From CAZKSN01 sp964555585 (GTDB lineage Bacteria; Bacillota_I; Bacilli_A; RF39; UBA660): 53,350 nucleotides of DNA. Made by a program: the position numbers and the translations under genes. A model generated the notes under the pieces. The model had not been told where the DNA came from, did no database searches, and was given only the letters and a program-made list of their open reading frames with translations. Positions 1-8,835 of this stretch are shown piece after piece. The first letter of the stretch is position 1. Every line of letters begins with the position of its first letter. The stretch lies in assembly GCA_964555585.1 (NCBI GenBank), contig CAZKSN010000007.1, positions 1-53,350 of the forward strand, given 5' to 3'.

Positions 1-3
1 AAA

Positions 4-843
4 TTATTCCTCACGTTTTGTAGTCTCTTTGTATTTTATGGCAGGACTTATAGGTATTTTTATAATATTTAAATTGCATTGTTCAATTACGCTCTGCATA
101 AAGAATCTTATAAATATTTCAACATTATTTGCAGATTCATTAAATGATGAATAATATGTTGTCTTATACTTGTTTAAGGCTTCTGAAATAAACAGTATTG
201 GTTTTTCAGCCTTATATTTTGTAAATAAAGCACTTATTAAACTTCTTCCGATAATACCATTGCCAATCATATAGGGATGAATTGATTCAAACTGATAATG
301 AATCAATGCCAGCTTTATGAAAGGCTCATCCTGCAGCGATTCATTCAAATATTCCAGTAAATTTTTCATTAAGCCAGTCAATTCATTATATTTAGGAGGC
401 ACATATATGATACTTTTTCCTACCAATCCTGTCTTAGTTATATAATTCTGCTTTCTTCTCACTGCTCCAACTTTAACTTTTAATCCCCTTATGCCATTAA
501 ATAAAAGTTTATGAAAATGGTTAAATACCTGAATATCAAATTTATCTTTGCTCTTTGCTTCAATTAAGACACTGTTGTATAGTTTCATAATATTTTTTAA
601 TTTTTTAATTTTTTTGGTTTCTTTTACATAATTTATAAATAATATGTCATCCACTGTATATTCTTCTTCATCAACTGTCAAGGTTGAAATACATTCTTTA
701 AGTAAAAATAAATTCAGTAATATTTTAAAATCATACTTGTAGGTTTTTAAAACACTTTTGTATTCTCCTAATTTTTCATATGTCTGACCCAGTAATTTCA
801 AGAGTTCAGCATTCAATTCATATTTTAACGGAAATTTATTCAT
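4..843 (-). CDS. Fic-domain protein with degenerate Fic motif
   Basis: A 279-residue protein of the Fic/DOC family, whose members transfer AMP or other phosphate-containing groups to target proteins. The fold is recognisable from the segment VGAVRRKQNYI (the loop before the active site) and from the core motif near residue 190, HPYMIGNGIIGR. The family consensus is HPFx(D/E)GNGRxxR. The catalytic His and the GNG turn are kept, but the acidic metal-binding residue is Ile and the first Arg is Ile, so normal AMP transfer is doubtful. A ribosome binding site (GAGGTG) lies just before the ATG, and a TATAAT-type -10 lies at 864-869. It reads as a stand-alone gene. Family assignment is firm; loss of activity is inference. 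Confidence 0.85.
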   Translation of the reverse strand: MNKFPLKYELNAELLKLLGQTYEKLGEYKSVLKTYKYDFKILLNLFLLKECISTLTVDEEEYTVDDILFINYVKETKKIKKLKNIMKLYNSVLIEAKSKDKFDIQVFNHFHKLLFNGIRGLKVKVGAVRRKQNYITKTGLVGKSIIYVPPKYNELTGLMKNLLEYLNESLQDEPFIKLALIHYQFESIHPYMIGNGIIGRSLISALFTKYKAEKPILFISEALNKYKTTYYSSFNESANNVEIFIRFFMQSVIEQCNLNIIKIPISPAIKYKETTKREE

Positions 844-935
844 AACTCACCTCTAATATAAAAATTATACAACAAAAAACAAACAAAATATACATGTTTT
901 ATTTTTTTTATGTATAAAAAGTCTGTTTTATGATA

Positions 936-1721
936 TTAAATCAATTCTTTTTTATCATAGTATTTGTAGGAAAAGATTGTAAATACCAGTGAGCAGACAG
1001 TTACTATCAGTATATTGATTAGATCTATTTTATTTTCTGTTAAAATACTTCTGGCATTTATATAATAAAAGGGAGATAAATACTTTAGGAAAGCGATTTT
1101 GTCACTCATAGTGCTCAGAATGTTAAGCAGGTAAAATCCAAACAAGATTCCTAAACTGACTCCCATGCTTTTTCTTGTCTTGGTAAATAGCATTGATATG
1201 GAAAAAGTAAAAATAAAGAAAAATAAATGTAAAAATATAGGAAGCAGAGAGATTAATGCCCAGTCTTTTAAATTAAAATCATTGCTTGCCATTAAACCAA
1301 CAAAAGTAATGAATGATATTACTACATTAAATATAAGAACATATGAAATACCAGTCAGCAGCTTATTGGTTATTATACTGCTTCTTGTTATCGGTTTGCT
1401 GTATAAAAATTCTATGGTCCCGTCATTTTCTTCCTTCAGCAGTATGCTGGATCCCATTATCGCAAAGTATGCCCCGCCTATCAATGTAAGCATCATGAAG
1501 CCTTCTGTAGAAATCCATCCAAAAACAGTACCTATTCCCACGACATCCATATTGAACATTTCCAGCATCTCTTTCGGCATGGTACTTAATAGTTCCTCCA
1601 TTTGTATGGAGTTTTCTGCAATGCTGGGATAAATGGCAAATACAAGGACAAACATAAACACTATAATTGATATCCATATAATGAATGATTTTAGATTATT
1701 CTTAAACTCTTTCTTAAACAT
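936..1721 (-). CDS. ABC-2 type transporter permease
   Basis: A 261-residue integral membrane protein with about six hydrophobic segments, the layout of ABC-2 family permeases. The first helix starts near residue 12, followed by a short extracytoplasmic stretch and a cytoplasmic segment with LLKEENDGTIEFLYSKPITR, a motif typical of this family before the third helix. It is transcribed with, and lies 2 bp downstream of, the ATPase gene that supplies its energy. The exported substrate cannot be told from sequence; related pairs export drugs, peptides or bacteriocins. Confidence 0.85.
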   Translation of the reverse strand: MFKKEFKNNLKSFIIWISIIVFMFVLVFAIYPSIAENSIQMEELLSTMPKEMLEMFNMDVVGIGTVFGWISTEGFMMLTLIGGAYFAIMGSSILLKEENDGTIEFLYSKPITRSSIITNKLLTGISYVLIFNVVISFITFVGLMASNDFNLKDWALISLLPIFLHLFFFIFTFSISMLFTKTRKSMGVSLGILFGFYLLNILSTMSDKIAFLKYLSPFYYINARSILTENKIDLINILIVTVCSLVFTIFSYKYYDKKELI

Positions 1722-1723
1722 TT

Positions 1724-2593
1724 CTAATCCTCCTCATAATAATGAAAGAATACATCTTCAAGTGAAGGTTCTTCTATGGTTAAACTCTCAATATTTATTC
1801 TGCCTAAATAGGCAATTAAATTATTAACATCACCCTTGTATATAAACTTAATATAATTTTCCTTTTTTTCTTTAATATCTATTTCCTTTGACAATCTGAA
1901 TTTATTGACGTCACTGCTTATAATGGTGACAATGTTTATATCTTTTTCAGACAATTTGGATACATTGCTTAAAGTAATCAGCCTACCATTTTTAATGATA
2001 CCGACATTATCACATACTTTTTTCACTTCACTTAAATTATGTGAAGAGAAAAATATGGTTGTGCCTTTGCTTTTCTCTTCTCTTAGTAATTCAAAAAAGG
2101 CTTCTTGCTTTAAAGGATCAAGTCCACTGGTTGGTTCATCAAGTATTAGAATTTTCGGCTCATGCATTAAGGCTATGACAATGCCAACTTTTTTCAAATT
2201 TCCAAAAGAAAGCTCCTCAATTTTTTTATGTAAATCCACATCCAGCACTTTTACCAGATATTTTATTCTTTTAGACAGATCAGCTTTATAGAAACTGGCT
2301 GAATAGTCCAGCATTTCTCTTACAGTATATTCTCCATATAAATTTACCTCACTTGGCAAATATCCCACTATTTCCTTATATGCCTCTGAATTATCTGTTA
2401 TTTCTTCACCATCTATATATATCTGACCTTTTGTTGTATTCACAAGTTTTAAAATACATCTTATCGTTGTACTTTTACCTGCTCCGTTAGGTCCGATAAA
2501 ACCAAATATTTCTCCCTTATTTACTTCCAAAGATAAATTATTCACAGCCAGTACATCACCATAATATTTTGTTAAATTACTTATTTTTATCAT
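1724..2593 (-). CDS. ABC transporter ATP-binding protein
   Basis: A 289-residue nucleotide-binding subunit. Walker A is GPNGAGKST (about residue 34), Walker B is ILILDEPTSGLDP, the H-loop is SSHNL, and the signature region reads LSFGNLKKVGI, slightly off the LSGGQ consensus as is common in this class. The C-terminal ~80 residues are the accessory domain usual for ATPases that pair with ABC-2 permeases. It is the first gene of a two-gene operon with the permease that follows. The upstream 105 bp is shared with a divergent gene and should carry both promoters. Confidence 0.92.
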   Translation of the reverse strand: MIKISNLTKYYGDVLAVNNLSLEVNKGEIFGFIGPNGAGKSTTIRCILKLVNTTKGQIYIDGEEITDNSEAYKEIVGYLPSEVNLYGEYTVREMLDYSASFYKADLSKRIKYLVKVLDVDLHKKIEELSFGNLKKVGIVIALMHEPKILILDEPTSGLDPLKQEAFFELLREEKSKGTTIFFSSHNLSEVKKVCDNVGIIKNGRLITLSNVSKLSEKDINIVTIISSDVNKFRLSKEIDIKEKKENYIKFIYKGDVNNLIAYLGRINIESLTIEEPSLEDVFFHYYEED

Positions 2594-2698
2594 AACTACC
2601 TCTAGAATAATTATATCATCAATAAATATTTAATAGAATAATATTTTACAAAATTAAGCTTATTGATTATAATAATAAATTGTTAAAGGAGTTTTTTT

Positions 2699-3340
2699 AT
2701 GATAGAGGAATTAAGATTAAAATGTGTAAGTCTTTTAGAAATAGTAAAAATTTTAGAATTAAAGAGAGAAAATTTAAAAAAAGCCTGTGGGGTGCTGTAT
2801 CACAGACAGAATAAAGCGGAGGCTAAGGTAATAAATGTGGAATGTTTACTGGAGGAAGCACCAAATGATGAAAAATTAAAGATGAAATTATTTGACGCTC
2901 AAGAAAGTTATGAAATTAAAGAAAGTAAATATTTTCATAAATGTTTTCAAATAGAAGAAATTGACAGAAGAATATGCGAAATATCAAAAAGAGTACATAT
3001 ATTAATGACTCACAAGGATTTAATGGAACCACTAAGTAGATGTTATCATCCAATTTGTTATCATAAAAGATTTTATAAAGGAAATAAACCAACAGTTAAT
3101 CTATCCCTTGAAAATGCAAACTATAGCGAAGATATATGCATAGAATGCGGGAAAAATTTAGGACAGCATAAAGAAAAAAATCAAAATAATAATCCAAATT
3201 GGTATAAACCTAATTATGAAGTAATTTTTTATAATAATGGTAAATCTCTTGAAGAAGTTCAAAAATATTATAGAGATATATGTTTACTATATCCCGAAGA
3301 AGAAGTAATAAAAAGAGTTAAAGAAAAATTTAACAATTAA
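2699..3340 (+). CDS. Uncharacterised coiled-coil and Cys/His-rich protein
   Basis: I do not recognise this 213-residue protein. The first ~105 residues are charged and helical (long Glu/Lys-rich stretches, probably coiled coil). The central part has clustered Cys and His (CYHPICYHKRF, later CIECGKN) that could bind zinc, and the last ~40 residues are again charged. There is no signal peptide or membrane segment. It has a good ribosome binding site (AAAGGAG) and is divergent from the ABC operon and convergent with the HD-domain gene, with only 1 bp between the stop codons. It is one of few plus-strand genes here. Confidence 0.75.
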   Translation: MIEELRLKCVSLLEIVKILELKRENLKKACGVLYHRQNKAEAKVINVECLLEEAPNDEKLKMKLFDAQESYEIKESKYFHKCFQIEEIDRRICEISKRVHILMTHKDLMEPLSRCYHPICYHKRFYKGNKPTVNLSLENANYSEDICIECGKNLGQHKEKNQNNNPNWYKPNYEVIFYNNGKSLEEVQKYYRDICLLYPEEEVIKRVKEKFNN

Positions 3341-3341
3341 T

Positions 3342-4910
3342 TTATTTTAATGTTAATTGTTCAGTTTTAAATATAATTACATCATCAAGCTCTTCCAACT
3401 TTAATTTATGTCTTTCTGCAATAAAATTCATAACATCAAATAGTTTTATATCAGATTTACCAATTAATTTTTGAAACATTAATTCAAAATATTTTCCAAT
3501 AATAATATTAATTTTATTAAACTCTTTTTCTATTAATTCATAATATTTAGTTACATCTTTTACATAACTATTTTTAAAATATGATTCATTTTGTTTTAAA
3601 TATTCAATTATGTTATCCAATTCACTGGTATCTAATTTTGTTCCTAGTACTTTTTCTATGTTTTTTATAAAATAATTTATTTTATCTTCAATAACCTTAC
3701 TTTGATGACTATTAATCATGTAATTTAATTGAGATAAATTTAAATTCATAAATTCTTTCGATAATACAATATTATTTATTTTTTCTAAAGGAATTGAATC
3801 TTTTACAAATCTTTCATCAGGTAAAATATTTGCTTTTAAAGGTTCTTTTTTATCATAATTAATATATTCTGACATAGTTAAATCTTTAACAGGAATTCCA
3901 TCAATTACGTCTATATCTGTAATACAAAATGAAATTGAATTTCTAATAAAATCATTTATTGCAGACTTTTTACCATAATATTCATCTCCATAACAAGCAA
4001 CACAAATATAATTTCCAAAATTATTTCCATTAAAATTTACACTAGAATTTATTTGCTTTTGTTCCATCATATTTTTAGATAATATTCCATATTCTAATAT
4101 ACTATCTAATTTATAAAAATCAAATCCTATTCCATGAAAAAATAAATCTTTACCTATTTGATCTTCTAATTCTTTATAAATATCTTTATTTTCTAATAAA
4201 TTTAATTGAGATAAATATAGTTCATTTAATTGATGAGCAACTTTTATTAACGAAAAAGCTTCAGGAATTTTAAAATAACTTGGATCTAAATCCGTTTTTT
4301 TCTTACCCATAGTTAATCTTACTCTATCTAATGCATCTGATGCTTTAAATGTGTAAGAAAGAATTTCTGCTCTCTCTTTATCTTCTATTTCATAATTTTC
4401 CATTAATACTTCAAATACACTATCTTTTGTAGAATGAAAATCTATAATAAATTTTAATAGATTAAGATTTTCTTTATTTTCATAAATTTTTTTATTTTTT
4501 ACTATTTTTTCTATTTTATTTGCTGCGCCTAAACCATGAATATCATCTTCATAATCATTAATTCTTGCAATGTCATGATATTTAGCAGCATCCATTAGTA
4601 TTTCTAAATCTTCACTACTTAAATTTTTTAATTTAGCTAAAATATAAGTAAAAAATATTACTCTTTCATTGTGCATATAACCATGTGTAAAACTTGAATA
4701 TAATATACTTTTATCCATTTTATCTACTATTGATTTAATATCATCTACTAAACCAAGTTCATTTAAATACAAAATCAACTCTTTCAAATCATATTGATTA
4801 TATAATGATAAAAAATTACCGTAGCAATTATTTTTTATTTTCTTATTATAATCTCTACAATAATCTCCATAATTAAATTCAGTTGCCAAAACATTTGAAA
4901 GTAAATTCAT
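3342..4910 (-). CDS. HD-domain protein with a possible ART-like C-terminal domain
   Basis: A 522-residue protein. Residues ~70-200 form an HD-type metal phosphohydrolase domain, with putative ligands H80 (GYMHNERV), H112/D113 (AAKYHDIAR) and D192 (KASDALDR). From about residue 255 a second domain starts with LFFHGIGFDFYKLDSILEYG, which resembles the NAD-binding HG-x-SIL-x-GL stretch of ADP-ribosyltransferase-like folds. DERFVKDSIPLEKINNIVL near 370 resembles the E-x-R-V-x-GxIP-x-E-x-I segment of some of these. The HD call is firm; the ART-like call is my pattern reading and is tentative. The last ~130 residues are helical. A gene for a PH-domain protein lies 6 bp upstream, so the two are probably co-transcribed. 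Confidence 0.8.
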   Translation of the reverse strand: MNLLSNVLATEFNYGDYCRDYNKKIKNNCYGNFLSLYNQYDLKELILYLNELGLVDDIKSIVDKMDKSILYSSFTHGYMHNERVIFFTYILAKLKNLSSEDLEILMDAAKYHDIARINDYEDDIHGLGAANKIEKIVKNKKIYENKENLNLLKFIIDFHSTKDSVFEVLMENYEIEDKERAEILSYTFKASDALDRVRLTMGKKKTDLDPSYFKIPEAFSLIKVAHQLNELYLSQLNLLENKDIYKELEDQIGKDLFFHGIGFDFYKLDSILEYGILSKNMMEQKQINSSVNFNGNNFGNYICVACYGDEYYGKKSAINDFIRNSISFCITDIDVIDGIPVKDLTMSEYINYDKKEPLKANILPDERFVKDSIPLEKINNIVLSKEFMNLNLSQLNYMINSHQSKVIEDKINYFIKNIEKVLGTKLDTSELDNIIEYLKQNESYFKNSYVKDVTKYYELIEKEFNKINIIIGKYFELMFQKLIGKSDIKLFDVMNFIAERHKLKLEELDDVIIFKTEQLTLK

Positions 4911-4916
4911 AATAAA

Positions 4917-5312
4917 TTATTCTTCCTCAATTACTCTATCAGTAATAAATTTATAAAGTTTATAAACTTCTTCTAAACTTATTGTTCTAAATAACTTTAT
5001 TCTCATAGTATGAGAACTATCTGTTATTAATTCTATTACACTACTCATACTATTTATATTTAAAATATAAGATGATATTGAAGCATATTCTACTACATAA
5101 ATACTTCTATTAAAACCATTTATACCTTTCTTATCAACAAGTACAATTCTTTTATTTGTAAATATAGCGACATCTCTTTGAGATTTTAGACAAATAACTA
5201 CTTTCTCATCTTTATTTACAAATCTTATAATATCATCATTAACTTCTTCAGGTTTCACTACTGATAAAAAATTAAAAAATGATGATAATGGTTTAAATTT
5301 AATAAATGACAT
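4917..5312 (-). CDS. Bacterial PH-domain protein (DUF1696/bPH_1-like)
   Basis: A 131-residue soluble protein. The segment VAIFTNKRIVLVDKKGINGFNRS followed by VVEYASISSYIL matches the signature of the bacterial PH-domain family that includes Bacillus YvbH-type proteins (FTNKRLILVDKQGITG..., then IPYxSI). Members fold like pleckstrin-homology domains and form rings, but their molecular role is not known. It precedes the HD-domain gene in the same operon by 6 bp, which suggests a joint function. The upstream region is AT-rich with a ribosome binding site (GGAAGTG). Confidence 0.75.
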   Translation of the reverse strand: MSFIKFKPLSSFFNFLSVVKPEEVNDDIIRFVNKDEKVVICLKSQRDVAIFTNKRIVLVDKKGINGFNRSIYVVEYASISSYILNINSMSSVIELITDSSHTMRIKLFRTISLEEVYKLYKFITDRVIEEE

Positions 5313-5390
5313 ATTTTCACTTCCTATTATATTTTAATTATAACAATATCATTGAAATTATACAATTAATTTAAATTAATTTTACAAATA

Positions 5391-5414
5391 AAAAAAGAGC
5401 TATAAGCTCTTTTT
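5391..5414 (-). terminator. Intrinsic terminator after the surface-protein gene
   Basis: An inverted repeat AAAGAGCT/AGCTCTTT with a tiny loop, with U-runs on both sides. It lies immediately downstream of the minus-strand surface-protein gene. Confidence 0.85.
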
Positions 5415-5415
5415 A

Positions 5416-7491
5416 TTAAATATCATAATCTGATAATTCTATTTTAATTAAATATTTATTTCCAGCATTATCTTCAAAATAAACATTTGCTTTTGAGCCA
5501 TTTATATCATTAAGATCTAAATTAACTGTACTTGGAGAATAACTTGATGAACTAAAATCAATGAAGTTTTCAAAATTTAAATAATCAGCATTTGAATATC
5601 TAATTGAACTATTACTAGTATTAATTGGAGTAATTCTATTTCCATTTGTTAAAGTAATTTTTAGATGTCTAAAATGATCATTAAATTTTTCACTTATTTC
5701 TACTCTTACATTATTTTTTGTGTTACTAAAGTTTGCATATTTATTAGTTGCTTCAAATAAGTAAGTTTGATATACAACAAAATTTACATTCTTATAATCA
5801 TAAATATGAGGTCCCACTTTTGAAGATAATATATTTCCAGCATTATCCATTGCTTTTACTTTTAATATTTGAGTTCCAGATAAATTTGAGAAATCAAATC
5901 CTGTTGAAACGTAGTTACATATTCCAGCATTTTCTTTACAATAACTTACTGTATTAACTCCTGAAAGTGAATCTTTAACAAAATTTTTCATCTCATCAGA
6001 TGTATATAATCTTTTTTCTACTCTTATTGTATCACTTATAGTAGGAGCTGTTTTATCTATTTTTATAGTTACAGAACAAGTAGTAGTGTTTATTAATGGA
6101 GAATTATCTCTAACTAATATATCAATAGTTCTTATTCCTTCATTATAATAATCTCTAGAATCAACCGCTGTCCAATCATCAAAAGTTCCATCACCAAATC
6201 CAAAACTATAAGGTAATGAATTTAAAGCATAATTATCACTAGCTTTTACTTTTAAAGTATAATGATCATTTGACCATTCACTGTTTGGAGTTTTTTCTAT
6301 TTCACAAGTAGGCCCTTGAGTATCAATAATATTGAACGCTACTGCTAAAGATGTTTCATTTCCTGCATTATCTTTAACAACATAGTTTACAATAGTTTCA
6401 CCTAAAGAACTAAATGTATAATCTCCAGTTTCACTATTATAAGTGATAGTTCCTGTTGCAACTCCAGATTCTAAATCTTCTGTAGTTATATATGCTAACA
6501 TTTCTTCACGAATATAAGTACCTGCTTGAACTGATTCTTTTACATTAGGTCCTACTGTTGGATCTTGTCTATCAATTTTAACATTTACTTCTTGTTTATC
6601 TGATTCAAGTTTAGAAGCATCTCTAACTACTACTTCAAATGTTTCAGTTGCATCAAATACTTTTGAATTAGTTGTATCCCATGTATTTCCTCCATCAAAA
6701 GAGTATTCAGATACTTCGTCATTATCAGTAGCATTGATTGTTACTGTAACATCAGTATTTGCCCATTCAGTTGAAGGTGTTTTATCTACACTAGTAATTA
6801 CTGGTTTTTCTTCATCAACAACCATTACTTCTATAACTTTTTCTAATGCATCTACTCCATTAGCACTTGCATTAAATCTTACATAGTAAGGCCCTCCTAC
6901 TGTATTTGGATCAACATTACTACTTGTAGCAGCCATTATAGTTGATGGTTTACTCATATCACTACTAAATCCAGCTTGTTGTTCTACATAAGTTGTACCA
7001 AATACATGATTTAACTTAGTAGCAAGTACTGTAATAACTGGTCTAACATACACAGTTCTAGTTACAATAGTAGCTTTATTTCCTGCAGCATCTGTAGCAC
7101 TATAAGTCAAAGTATAAACTCCAGCAATAGTGTTATCTACATTACCTGATATAGAAGCATTCTTATCGTCATCTCTATTATCAGTTACTTTAGCACCTAA
7201 TTCTACATAAGTTGTACCTAAGTCAATATAAAGTTCTGAACTTCCATTAAGTATAATCACTGGAGCTGTTTTATCAGCAGAAACTTTAGTTACTGTACTA
7301 GTATTTTCTTCTTCTGTTTCTTCTTCTGTTACCTCCTCTTCATCATTTTCTTCATCATCTTCATCTTCGATGATTGTCTGATTATCATCATCTTTATCTT
7401 TATTTTCATTACTTGTGTTAGCAAATGTGAAAATTCCTAAAAATACGATAATGATAGCAATTATTATTGCAATAATCTTTTTGTTTGTCAT
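5416..7491 (-). CDS. Membrane-anchored surface protein with Ig-like (DUF5011) repeats
   Basis: A 691-residue extracellular protein. Residues 5-25 are a hydrophobic signal or signal-anchor segment. A very acidic linker of Asp, Glu and Thr follows (about residues 32-68). The rest is a string of Ig-like modules opened by a DUF5011-type unit (APVIILNGSSELYIDLGTTY...AGVYTLTYSATDAAGN), repeated with the recurrent DNAGN and DxTxPT motifs. There is no LPxTG sorting signal, so it is either N-terminally anchored or cleaved and released; TFA before NTS is a possible signal peptidase site. The signal peptidase gene lies directly upstream. The likely role is adhesion or cell-surface structure. Four Cys residues in the C-terminal half could form disulphides. 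Confidence 0.85.
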   Translation of the reverse strand: MTNKKIIAIIIAIIIVFLGIFTFANTSNENKDKDDDNQTIIEDEDDEENDEEEVTEEETEEENTSTVTKVSADKTAPVIILNGSSELYIDLGTTYVELGAKVTDNRDDDKNASISGNVDNTIAGVYTLTYSATDAAGNKATIVTRTVYVRPVITVLATKLNHVFGTTYVEQQAGFSSDMSKPSTIMAATSSNVDPNTVGGPYYVRFNASANGVDALEKVIEVMVVDEEKPVITSVDKTPSTEWANTDVTVTINATDNDEVSEYSFDGGNTWDTTNSKVFDATETFEVVVRDASKLESDKQEVNVKIDRQDPTVGPNVKESVQAGTYIREEMLAYITTEDLESGVATGTITYNSETGDYTFSSLGETIVNYVVKDNAGNETSLAVAFNIIDTQGPTCEIEKTPNSEWSNDHYTLKVKASDNYALNSLPYSFGFGDGTFDDWTAVDSRDYYNEGIRTIDILVRDNSPLINTTTCSVTIKIDKTAPTISDTIRVEKRLYTSDEMKNFVKDSLSGVNTVSYCKENAGICNYVSTGFDFSNLSGTQILKVKAMDNAGNILSSKVGPHIYDYKNVNFVVYQTYLFEATNKYANFSNTKNNVRVEISEKFNDHFRHLKITLTNGNRITPINTSNSSIRYSNADYLNFENFIDFSSSSYSPSTVNLDLNDINGSKANVYFEDNAGNKYLIKIELSDYDI

Positions 7492-7504
7492 TTTTTTCTC
7501 CTTT

Positions 7505-7650
7505 CTTTTAATAAAGTATATCTTTTACATCAAAAAAAGATGTATAGATTTGAAAAGATACATACATCGAATAAATTAAATAAATATATCTTCCAAAACC
7601 CTATGATATACAAAATTAAATTTTATAAGTTTTATGTTAACATAAAAATT
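7505..7650 (-). promoter_or_regulatory. Structured leader and 18-bp palindrome before the surface-protein gene
   Basis: The 189-bp gap between lepB and the surface-protein gene holds a perfect 18-bp palindrome, TTTTATGTTAACATAAAA, at 7630-7647. Closer to the gene is a nested stem: GTATCTTTT pairing with AAAAGATATAC around an inner TACATC/GATGTA hairpin (7517-7566). The palindrome could be an operator or a weak terminator of lepB; the nested stem lies in the likely 5' untranslated region. Both are read from the sequence; function is inference. Confidence 0.45.
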
Positions 7651-7680
7651 ATTTATTGTACAATGATTTTTTAATTTTTT

Positions 7681-8184
7681 TTATTTATTTATTCCAAAAT
7701 CACTAATTGGCCATATTGTTAATATAGGTCTTCCAATTATTTCATCTTTATTTATTGGTCCAAAAAATCTACTATCTTCTGAAACATTTCTATTATCACC
7801 TATAACAAAAAAACTATTTTGAGGCACAATTATTTCAAAATTTTCAACTTCTCCTATATGATCAAATTCTTCCTTAACCATATAATCATTTACAAATAGC
7901 ATATTGTTAATGTATTTAATCTTTTCACCTGGCAGCCCAATAATTCTTTTTATAATGAAACTTGGGCTATCATATTTTATTACAACTATATCAAATCTGT
8001 GCAAAGTATTAAATCTACTGGTTAATTGTTCAACCATTAAAAAGTTTCCATCTGTTAATGTCGGAACCATTGAATCCCCCACTACAACAGCTGAGGTTAA
8101 AACATATATTCTGATTAATATAATTATTCCGATAATAACTATATATTTAAAGACATCCTTTATAAATTCAACTATTATTACCAT
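7681..8184 (-). CDS. lepB: Signal peptidase I
   Basis: A 167-residue type I signal peptidase, the membrane serine protease that removes signal peptides from exported proteins. It has one N-terminal transmembrane helix (residues ~13-32), the nucleophile Ser38 in VVGDSMVPTL, the general base Lys79 in FIIKRIIGLPGE, and the conserved box GDNRNVSEDSRFFG. The length is typical of Gram-positive SipS-type enzymes. It lies upstream of, and in the same orientation as, the surface-protein gene, although a palindrome separates them. Another signal peptidase may exist elsewhere in the genome, so a dedicated role is only possible. Confidence 0.95.
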   Translation of the reverse strand: MVIIVEFIKDVFKYIVIIGIIILIRIYVLTSAVVVGDSMVPTLTDGNFLMVEQLTSRFNTLHRFDIVVIKYDSPSFIIKRIIGLPGEKIKYINNMLFVNDYMVKEEFDHIGEVENFEIIVPQNSFFVIGDNRNVSEDSRFFGPINKDEIIGRPILTIWPISDFGINK

Positions 8185-8309
8185 ATTCTCACCAATTTTA
8201 TTATTTATTTTTATTATATCATGATTATGTGAAAATAATAATTTATATTGAAGAATAAATGTAAAAAGTGTATACTTATCTTATAAAAATTAAAAATAAG
8301 GAGTAACAT

Positions 8310-8822
8310 ATGGCAAAAACAAAAAAAGAATTGGTAAAGATGATTGTAAACAAGGAACTGGAGGAAGATGATCATGATTTCTTGATAGATCTGTTGGTAG
8401 AAAATCCTATTTCAAGAAATGTTGATAAGGAACTTGAAGAAGATTCAAAAATAGGAGCAAGATTATCTGATAAAATATCTGAAGTTGCAGGTAGCTGGGG
8501 ATTTATTATCATATTCATACTCTTAATAATAGCTTGGATGATAATAAATGTAATAGTGCTGAAGGAAGGATTTGATCCATATCCGTTTATCTTATTGAAT
8601 TTATTTCTATCATGTGTAGCTGCCTTACAGGCACCAATAATTATGATGAGTCAAAACAGACAGGATGAAAAAGATCGTTTAAGAAGTGAAAATGATTATA
8701 AAGTTGATACTAAATCAGAACTTATACTTGAGGATCTACATGAAAAAATAGTAATTTTAATAAAAAATCAAAAAGAACTTTTAAAACAGATTGAAGAATT
8801 AAAGGAAAAAAAGATTAAATAA
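8310..8822 (+). CDS. DUF1003 family membrane protein
   Basis: A 170-residue protein of the DUF1003 family. It has a charged N-terminus, then the family core KISEVAGSWGFIIIFILLIIAWMIIN and DPYPFILLNLFLSCVAALQAPIIMMSQNRQ with two transmembrane helices (about residues 65-90 and 98-118), then a charged coiled-coil tail. Function is unknown; the family is usually an inner-membrane protein sometimes linked to CorA-like or stress functions. A strong ribosome binding site (AAGGAG) precedes the ATG. It converges on the NAD operon and shares a terminator with it. Confidence 0.88.
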   Translation: MAKTKKELVKMIVNKELEEDDHDFLIDLLVENPISRNVDKELEEDSKIGARLSDKISEVAGSWGFIIIFILLIIAWMIINVIVLKEGFDPYPFILLNLFLSCVAALQAPIIMMSQNRQDEKDRLRSENDYKVDTKSELILEDLHEKIVILIKNQKELLKQIEELKEKKIK

Positions 8823-8835
8823 TTTAATCTTTTTT
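8808..8835. terminator. Bidirectional terminator between DUF1003 and the NAD operon
   Basis: A near-perfect palindrome, AAAGATTAAAT facing ATTTAATCTTT, flanked by A-runs on the left and T-runs on the right, so it can stop transcription from both sides. It marks the 3' end of the long NAD operon. Confidence 0.85.

Noticed and set aside
1165..1632. Long plus-strand reading frame opposite the ABC permease gene
   Set aside because: It is antisense to a clear membrane-protein gene, has no ribosome binding site and its translation looks like a reverse complement shadow.
5416..7491. Sortase-anchored LPxTG surface protein
   Set aside because: No LPxTG motif, C-terminal hydrophobic stretch or basic tail is present; anchoring, if any, is at the N-terminus.
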